The translations under genes were made by a program, and so were the position numbers. The notes beneath the pieces are model-generated. The model did not search any database, was not told the DNA's origin, and saw only the letters and a list, made by a program, of their open reading frames with translations. Source: Acanthococcus lagerstroemiae (Eukaryota > Arthropoda > Insecta > Hemiptera > Eriococcidae). From it: 64,000 nt of DNA. The first letter of the stretch is position 1. Each line of letters starts with the position of its first letter. The stretch lies in contig CM063110.1 in the NCBI GenBank assembly GCA_031841125.1, positions 52,985,946 to 53,049,945 of the forward strand, read 5' to 3'. Shown here one piece after another: positions 58,201 through 64,000 of the stretch.

Positions 58201-60700
58201 TTTTTGGTAATTCATTAATTGGGAGAGGGAGCTCCCGGAAGAAAATTGAATAAAATTACGACCAAGAAATAAGGGCCACTGCTATGGAAATAGATTTTTT
58301 TGAAGGGGAAAAAAAACTAGACTTTATTGCGTAGAGGTCTTCGTTTGTCCCATGTTGATGAGACTTCACGGATGGGGGAAAAAATTTGAAGGGCATTTCG
58401 TGGCACGAACTATCGCACAATATTTTGAACCTCACTTACGTGCCCCAAATCCGCGAACGTCGATGCATCGACGTCGAAATTGTTGATTATCCGTGTGCAA
58501 CGCGGTCGGGTGTCAATTATTTCCGGCGTTTCTCGGAGTGCGATGGTATATTTACCCATTTTCGCGGCCCTACGTGCAAAAACACGCCCCCCCCTGCTCG
58601 AGGTTAATTTGTTCAACATTTCAACCGGGAACTGAATATGAATGAACGGGACGAAGTCGAAAAACATTTCTATTATTTATAGCTATCGTTAATTTCACGC
58701 CGAAATTGTCGTAATTAGCGACATTAGAGTAACAAACATTTACTCATAAATATGGTATACGCTCTCTATGCAAACTGCTGATTGAGTTTGGTGGGCAATT
58801 CAAAGTATCTAGTGCAATATCGTATCGACAAAATTGAAATACCGCGCGTACCTTATTAACGTCGGTTCAGTTTTCTTTCCCCTCGCATATTAATGCAAAC
58901 AAAATGACCATTTAGAAAGGGTTCAAAGTGTATGCGTACGCAACGTTAATATTTCAACGATCGCCAATTTCCCGCGCATATACTGCCTCAAAATTGGCGT
59001 GGCGAATCAATTTTCATTCGACTTATTTATTTATTTACTGCCCTCTCGAGTAAACCCCCCTCCCCTCGGCCGAACGTTAACTGTGTACGATCTTTCGCCT
59101 TCGGAACTTTTATAAATATTTGACACGTTCGTGCGCGCCAAAGTTGGTCCCGCAGATAACAGACAGGGCTGGGCGCTGGAAAGGCGAAAAAGAAAGCGAA
59201 CCATGAGTCGCTTCGGTACAGGTACCTGACCTGCACATCTTTAACCACGTTCCCTAAGCGATACCTTTATGGTCGGTGAATCCAAAATGCTTGCCCTGAA
59301 TTGAAGATTGAATATAAATTGGAACTCGACAGACCGTATTTCCGTGTCGGTGGCGAGCTTTGAGCCCACGTGCTTAGTTCCCTCGTCCCCGTTTGAAAAT
59401 TGCTGTGTCAATGCGTTACGGCTGGACCGGAAGCCAATGCGTTTACGTTTGACCGATCCTGTGTGAGAATGGCTTCCGTTGGCTGTCAGCTACCCTTGTT
59501 ATTTTATCACATTTTGCGGCTTGAAGTCGGAATAAAGGTAGATACGAATTCGGCTACCCTTGAAATCTAATTTCGGAATCTATTTGAATGAAAATCTATT
59601 CCTCTCTTTCTCCCTCCCCAGGTGTCGTAACCTTGAACTTGGAGTCAGAATGATATTAACAGTTGATGGAATGGCATTAAACTTGAAATATAGCGCGATG
59701 TATTTCAAGGAAAATCTTTCATTCTCTCAGTCCCTGTAAGAGACATTCCAAGCAATGAAGGACAGAAAATTTCACCCCTAGAATTCATCCTAGTGATGTC
59801 GATGAAACGAAAAAACTCGATGGATCAAAAACTTTTCCGATCAGTCGATCGTAATCGATCATTTTACTGATCGATTTATCGTTCGCACATTTTTGTTGAC
59901 ATTGGCAAATACTCCGATGGTCATCTTGATCATTTCAAGCAACACGCGATTTCCTTAATCTAATCTCTGATCATGTTTTCTCCTCAGCAGAGCATCGGAC
60001 GTCAATATGACGTCTTTGCAATATATTGCTCATTAAAAAAGATGCGTATTACTTTGTAATGGCATCCCTGGTGGGACTGAAAGTTAAATGCTACTCCTAT
60101 TCCATAGCTGTTTTATTTTTGCACTTTGATGTGGCAATAATAAACGGCGTAAATCGAATATGTGATTGCTGACCAGTAGTTTAAGTTGTGGGAGAGGTAG
60201 GGGTATTCTTTGCCCCACTTGTTTCATCCGACTTGGCTAACCATAGTTTGGATTGAAAACCGAAGTGAAGACATTTTACTGATCGACTGAAATTCTGAAG
60301 CGAAGTTTTCATATCGTATTCCCGTCACCTCCCATCTTTGAAAAACATAGTCAAGCTTCGGAATTTCGTTGGAAGTTTTTTGTATAATAGATTGTCCCCG
60401 CTGATTCAGTTGCGTGAAGCATGTTGGTCAAAAGTATGTACTGATTGTGGAAAGAAGCAGCGGTGTAGAAATGGGGCTTTTGGGGTTAGAACCTCCAACG
60501 CTGTCACAAAGAGCATTTCATATTGTGTTTTAGCGCATTAATTATAGATGTACGATAACAGCATATGTGCTGTAGCGACCAAATTCTCTTTCCCCAAGCC
60601 TGTGATCTTCCTACACTGGTGGGAACAGCCTTTATTGCCAATACATTTTAAAACTAAACTAACTCAGACTAAAAGTGAAAATCTAAAAGTAAAGAACCTA
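55232..60700. other. No gene recognised; scattered repeats
   Basis: 55440-55960 holds GTCGCTGATTTGGAGTATC and its inverse, related to repeats at 30965 and 31085. 59790-59890 is dense in GATCGAT/CGATCA motifs. Short frames elsewhere (56384-56740 and 58386-58667 among others) show no domains. 58400-59550 is CpG-richer and may be host DNA. Confidence 0.4.
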
Positions 60701-60710
60701 TGTACGTGTA

Positions 60711-61095
60711 CAGGGTTGCCACTTTCTGGAAAACCGGGAAAAGTCAGGGAATTTGGTCAGTAAGGGAAAAGTCAGGGAATTTTCATTTCTGAAAATAACA
60801 AACGAGTTTGTATTTTATCAGAGTAAACTTTTTTTATCATAACATAAGAATAATGATAATCTATTCGCAAATGAAATAGTCTATAATATTGAAAAATATT
60901 ACATAAATTACATCTGTACCTTCTTCTTCTCGATAGCGATTTTTTTTTAAATCTGTATTGTAAAAAATTTCTGTGACTCTCCTCCCTCTGGACTTCTCGG
61001 AATCCTGTAAAAAAGTCAGGGAAAATTGGAAAAGTTGGCCTGGAAAACCGGGAAAAGTCAGGGAAAATCAATCCTGAAAAATAGTGGCAACCCTG
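60711..61095. mobile_element. MITE with CAGGGTTGCCAC ends and 5-bp duplication
   Basis: A perfect inverted 13-bp pair CAGGGTTGCCACT bounds 385 bp, flanked by GTGTA on both sides (60706-60710 and 61096-61100). The interior has repeated GGAAAACCGGGAAAAGTCAG near both ends. The ends and the 5-bp duplication resemble the element at 29879-31912. Confidence 0.85.
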
Positions 61096-61184
61096 GTGTA
61101 CTAGACGCCCACTCTTGGGCATAAGCCTCGCCAGTCTTTTCCCAGAGCACCCGGTTTTTGGCCGCTCACTGCCATAGGGTCCCA

Positions 61185-61560
61185 TGTTTTTGTACTAAGT
61201 TCTGCTCCCATCTCTTGGCGGGTCTACTTCTCTTTCTAGCCCTGCTGAAGGTGTCCACTCGGTTAATCTTTTAGCCCTTTTTCCCCGCCCATCCTAGTTA
61301 AGTGTCCCGCGTATGTTATTTTCAGCTTCCTTATAGTGGTCAGTACGTCTGTCGCTCCTGTCCTTTCTCTGATCTCCGCGTTCTCTGTCCCATCTTCTTT
61401 ACTTATGTCGAGTATACTCCTTTCCATGCTTAGCGTTGTTTGTAACTTCTGGACTTGTCTCTTACTCAGGGACCATCCTTGAGCACCATGTATTAGTATA
61501 CGAATGATACATGAGTTCAGAATTTTTATTTTCGAAACTACTTGTATTTTGCTTTTGAAT
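61185..61560 (-). pseudogene. RTE-like LINE C-terminal fragment
   Basis: Minus-strand reading gives KIKILNSCIIRILIHGAQGW, SLSKRQVQKLQTTLSMERSI, IRERTGATDVLTTIRKLKIT and YAGHLTRMGGEKG, the post-RT tail of an RTE-like LINE, with stops afterwards. Confidence 0.8.
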
Positions 61561-61814
61561 ACCTGTTCAGGGCCCAGAGAAGAATTAATAGAAGAATACT
61601 GTTCAAAAGCTCATTCCTCATTATGTTCTAGTTCTAGTTAGCCAGTTGACTCTGATTATAGTTTGTCTGACTTCTCAACGCATGTGTGTTTTGACATGTG
61701 AGTCCAGTCCAATCCCCGATGTGATCTTCCTTTCACGAGTAACACATATTAGTATTTAGTCGGTTCAGTATTTAATTGGCGTTGCTTTTCTTTTATATAG
61801 TTATTAATCCTACT

Positions 61815-62330
61815 TCTCTAAGCTTTCCGATTATTGACTATGAGTCCCCAGCTAGATGTTAGATTTGCTTTATCGAACAGCGTCCTCATTTGATCCTGTA
61901 CCTTTTCTTTTGCCCACCTGGGCTCCTTTTTTCTATGAGTTAGTTCTTCAAAGAGAGCAACCTGAAGGAGCTCTGTATCGTCCATAGGACAGACATGTCC
62001 AAACAATCTGAGCTGATTTCTTTCGATGATAACTTCAATTGGCTGGAATTTGGCGTCTCAGAATTTCTTTATTCAAAATGAAATTGTCCCATCTTCTCAG
62101 TATCCTCCTGAGTTGCCACTGATGGGTCTTCTCTAGCTTCTTAATTTGTTTTCTATGTAAAGTCCACGTTTTACTGCAGTTAAGGAGTGTTAGGATAACC
62201 ACAGCTCTATATACATCAATCTTGGCTAAGATGGTTAGATAGGTATGTCATGATTGCGGAACATTCTTTGCCCCAGTTGGTGGATAGCTCCTAATGCGGC
62301 CTGGATTTTTCTTTCTTCTTCAACTTCGCA
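61815..62330 (-). pseudogene. LINE post-RT fragment, a different family
   Basis: Minus-strand pieces: VYRAVVILTLLNCSKTWTLH, RKQIKKLEKTHQWQLRRILR, RWDNFILNKEILRRQ, then QLRLFGHVCPMDDTELLQVA and LFEELTHRKKE. The layout is that of the C-terminal tail of a non-LTR element with LLYGCETWTL and GHVxRMDD motifs. Frame breaks are present near 62040. Confidence 0.75.
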
Positions 62331-62399
62331 TGTCAAGCTGATTTGTTACAGTATTTCTCGGGTACATAGTAGCCTAAGTGCAGTGTAGGCATTATTGGG

Positions 62400-62546
62400 G
62401 TCTGGTTGGCCGAGTGGATAGCGCGTTGGTCTCGGAATCCGGAGGTCCCGGGTTCGAGTCCACGTAGCAACTCGCCATATTTCGATCTAGGCCGGTTTTT
62501 CGGCTAGAAGGCAAGAGGGCTAACACGGCCCTAACAGCCTCCCCGA
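62400..62546 (+). mobile_element. SINE family A, best-preserved head, 3'-truncated
   Basis: The canonical Pol III A box TGGCCGAGTGG is at 62407-62417 and the B box GGTTCGAGTCC at 62451-62461. The roughly 70-bp head resembles a tRNA. The body stops at CCTCCCCGAC, where the R1-like LINE sequence begins. Confidence 0.92.
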
Positions 62547-62548
62547 CG

Positions 62549-64000
62549 CAGATGGAAGACGACGCGGCTGACACTGACCAAGAAGCCAGAAAGCCAGCCG
62601 CACTCGTACCGGACCATTTGCCTGCTAGATACCGTCGGCAAGGTGTTTGAGCGTACCATCGTGGATAGGCTGGAGGAGCACTTTCGGAAGCGGAAGACGA
62701 CTTCGAGCCGTCAGTACGGGTTTAGAACTGGCCGCCCGACTGCGGACGCCGCGCTGAAGTTGAAGAGCATGGCGAAGAAGGCGATCCGCGAGCGGCAGTT
62801 CTGCGCGGCGGTTAGCCTCGACATTAAGAATAAGTTCTACTTGATCCCGTATACGCGTACCACGGAGGCATTGGAGTTGGCGCGGGTACTTGGTTACCTC
62901 GTGCGCATCATGCGCAGTTACTTCGACGACCACAGAATAGAGATAGAGTCAGCGGCCGGACCCGTTACGAGAGAGATGACCTGTGGCGTTCCTCAGAGAT
63001 TAGTACTCGGACCTACCTTGTGGAACGTCGCCTTCAACGGAATGCTGAGGCTGGCACTACCGCCAAGCGGCATGCTGATCTGCTGCGCCGACGACACGCT
63101 GGTGGTGTGCTAAGCCGAGTCGACAGCAGAGGTCACGCGACGAGTTAACCAGGCATTGGAGATGCTGAACCACTGGATCGAGTCAGCAGGGCGTACAGAA
63201 GATGGAAGCTGTGTTGTTCACGACGCGACGCAAGTACAGTCCACCCACCTTTGTCGTAAAAGGTGTGGAGATCGGGCTCTGTGCAGCCCTGATGTGCCTG
63301 GGGCGGTGGTTCGACGGGAAGTTGCATTTCCGAGAGCACTTCCGATGGGCCGTTGAGAAGGCGGATCGAGTAGCTGAACAGCTATCTCGTCTGATGTCGA
63401 ACGTCCAGGGGGACCGAGAGAGAAGAGAAGAAAGATGTACGTCAACGTCATCATTTCGGTCTTCTTATACGAGGCGCCAGTATTTGCCGACGCCATCAAG
63501 ATTCCCTACAGAAGAGCGGAGGTGGAGAAGATTCAGCGGAAAGCCGCGATGAGGTGTGTTAGTGCATACCGCACTGTTTCTTCGGAGGCAGTTAGCGTGT
63601 TAGCGTGTATGCCGCCGATCGAACTTGGGTCAGCGAGATAGCCGAGGTATACGGTGGAAAGGAGAGAGCGAAGACGAAACGGGAAGCACTTCGGGTCAAG
63701 CGAGTCATCCAGCAGGACACGCTTCGGAAGTGGAAGGACGCGCTCGCCCATTCGACCTAGAGCGAGTGGATCCGAGCGCTGATACGCGACCTCAATGTAT
63801 GGGCAGGAAGATCGCACGGAGAGCTGAACTTCCACCTGACCCAAGTCCTGAACGGCCATGGGTGCTTAGACACATACCTACACCGGATGGCGATAGCGCC
63901 GAGCCCCGTGCGCTCGCACTGTGATCGAGGGGCGGAGGACACACCTTGGCACACCCTGTTCGAGTGTGGGAGAGGCGTGGGACGGCAACAACAGCGATCG
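62549..64000 (+). pseudogene. R1-like LINE ORF2 remnant, runs off the window
   Basis: Plus-strand pieces: RTICLLDTVGKVFERTIVDR, QYGFRTGRPTADAALKLKSM, AAVSLDIKNKF (normally NAF), GVPQRLVLGPTLWNVAFNGM (normally QGS), and ICCADDTLVV with catalytic CADD at 63084-63095 in place of YADD. A stop follows at 63111. The sequence then continues in other frames with EAVLFTTRRK, FREHFRWAVEKADRVAEQLS, IQRKAAMRCVSAYRTVSSEA, and finally NGHGCLDTYLHR and SHCDRGAEDTPWHTLFEC. The last is the R1-type C-terminal zinc motif with one Cys lost. Several frameshifts make it inactive. It is GC-richer than its surroundings. Confidence 0.9.

Noticed and set aside
59790..59890. MITE suggested by dense GATCGAT motifs
   Set aside because: Only one possible end (GTGATGTCGATGAAACG) was seen and no matching inverted terminus or duplication could be found.
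62400..62472. Functional tRNA gene
   Set aside because: The tRNA-like head is followed by the same body in five other copies, so it is a SINE; no clean acceptor stem closure was seen.

Overview
The window looks like a piece of a eukaryotic, most likely arthropod (probably insect), nuclear genome that is packed with transposable elements. The reasons are: an insect-type Ty1/copia element primed by an initiator-Met half-tRNA, RTE-like, R1-like and Jockey-like LINE fragments, mariner, piggyBac-like and hAT elements, tRNA-derived SINEs, many MITEs, and no compact gene arrangement. No host gene can be named with confidence. One possible exon (about 26927-27255) is flagged. The species is not identified.

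Region by region. 1-4100: a hAT-type MITE with a perfect 8-bp duplication (195-803), a poly-G-edged repeat element (999-1475), a degenerate TTCCGC-rich repeat (1708-2180) and a Harbinger-like MITE with a 103-bp internal duplication (2484-3046). 4108-9656: a complete Ty1/copia retrotransposon on the minus strand, with identical 185-bp LTRs, a CACAC duplication, PBS, PPT and one long polyprotein. It carries a gag frameshift, an altered protease motif and an unusual 1.1-kb hairpin-rich 3' segment. 9660-20900: mostly unassigned sequence with LINE 3' ends (13.9 and 16.4-17.5 kb), a tRNA-related SINE (14.4 kb), a Jockey-like endonuclease scrap (18.5 kb) and a second TTCCGC-type block.

20.9-26.5 kb: an RTE-like LINE on the minus strand split by two later insertions, a piggyBac-like element at TTAA (21237-23206) and a degraded hAT transposon (24234-26182). 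28.9-32.5 kb: a second RTE-like LINE on the plus strand, split by a 2-kb TIR transposon with a 5-bp duplication (29879-31912) and by a composite SINE. 33-34.3 kb: a degenerate repeat field. 34.4 kb: a hAT MITE. 36-37.7 kb: an R1/Jockey-type LINE 3' end next to a SINE whose tRNA-derived module is repeated four times in tandem. 38-47 kb: mostly anonymous sequence with three MITEs or SINEs. 47.5-48.5 kb: a deleted mariner. 50.3 kb: a 163-bp foldback. 51.1 kb: another hAT MITE. 51.8 kb: a hairpin minisatellite. 54.6-55.2 kb: a MITE carrying a SINE. 60.7-64 kb: a MITE, two LINE 3' ends, a SINE and the start of an R1-like LINE that runs off the window.

The insertions give a relative history: LINEs first, then DNA transposons and SINEs inside them. 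The copia element is young, since its two LTRs show no difference by eye. Nearly all coding potential is selfish-element coding, and only the copia polyprotein is an uninterrupted long frame.
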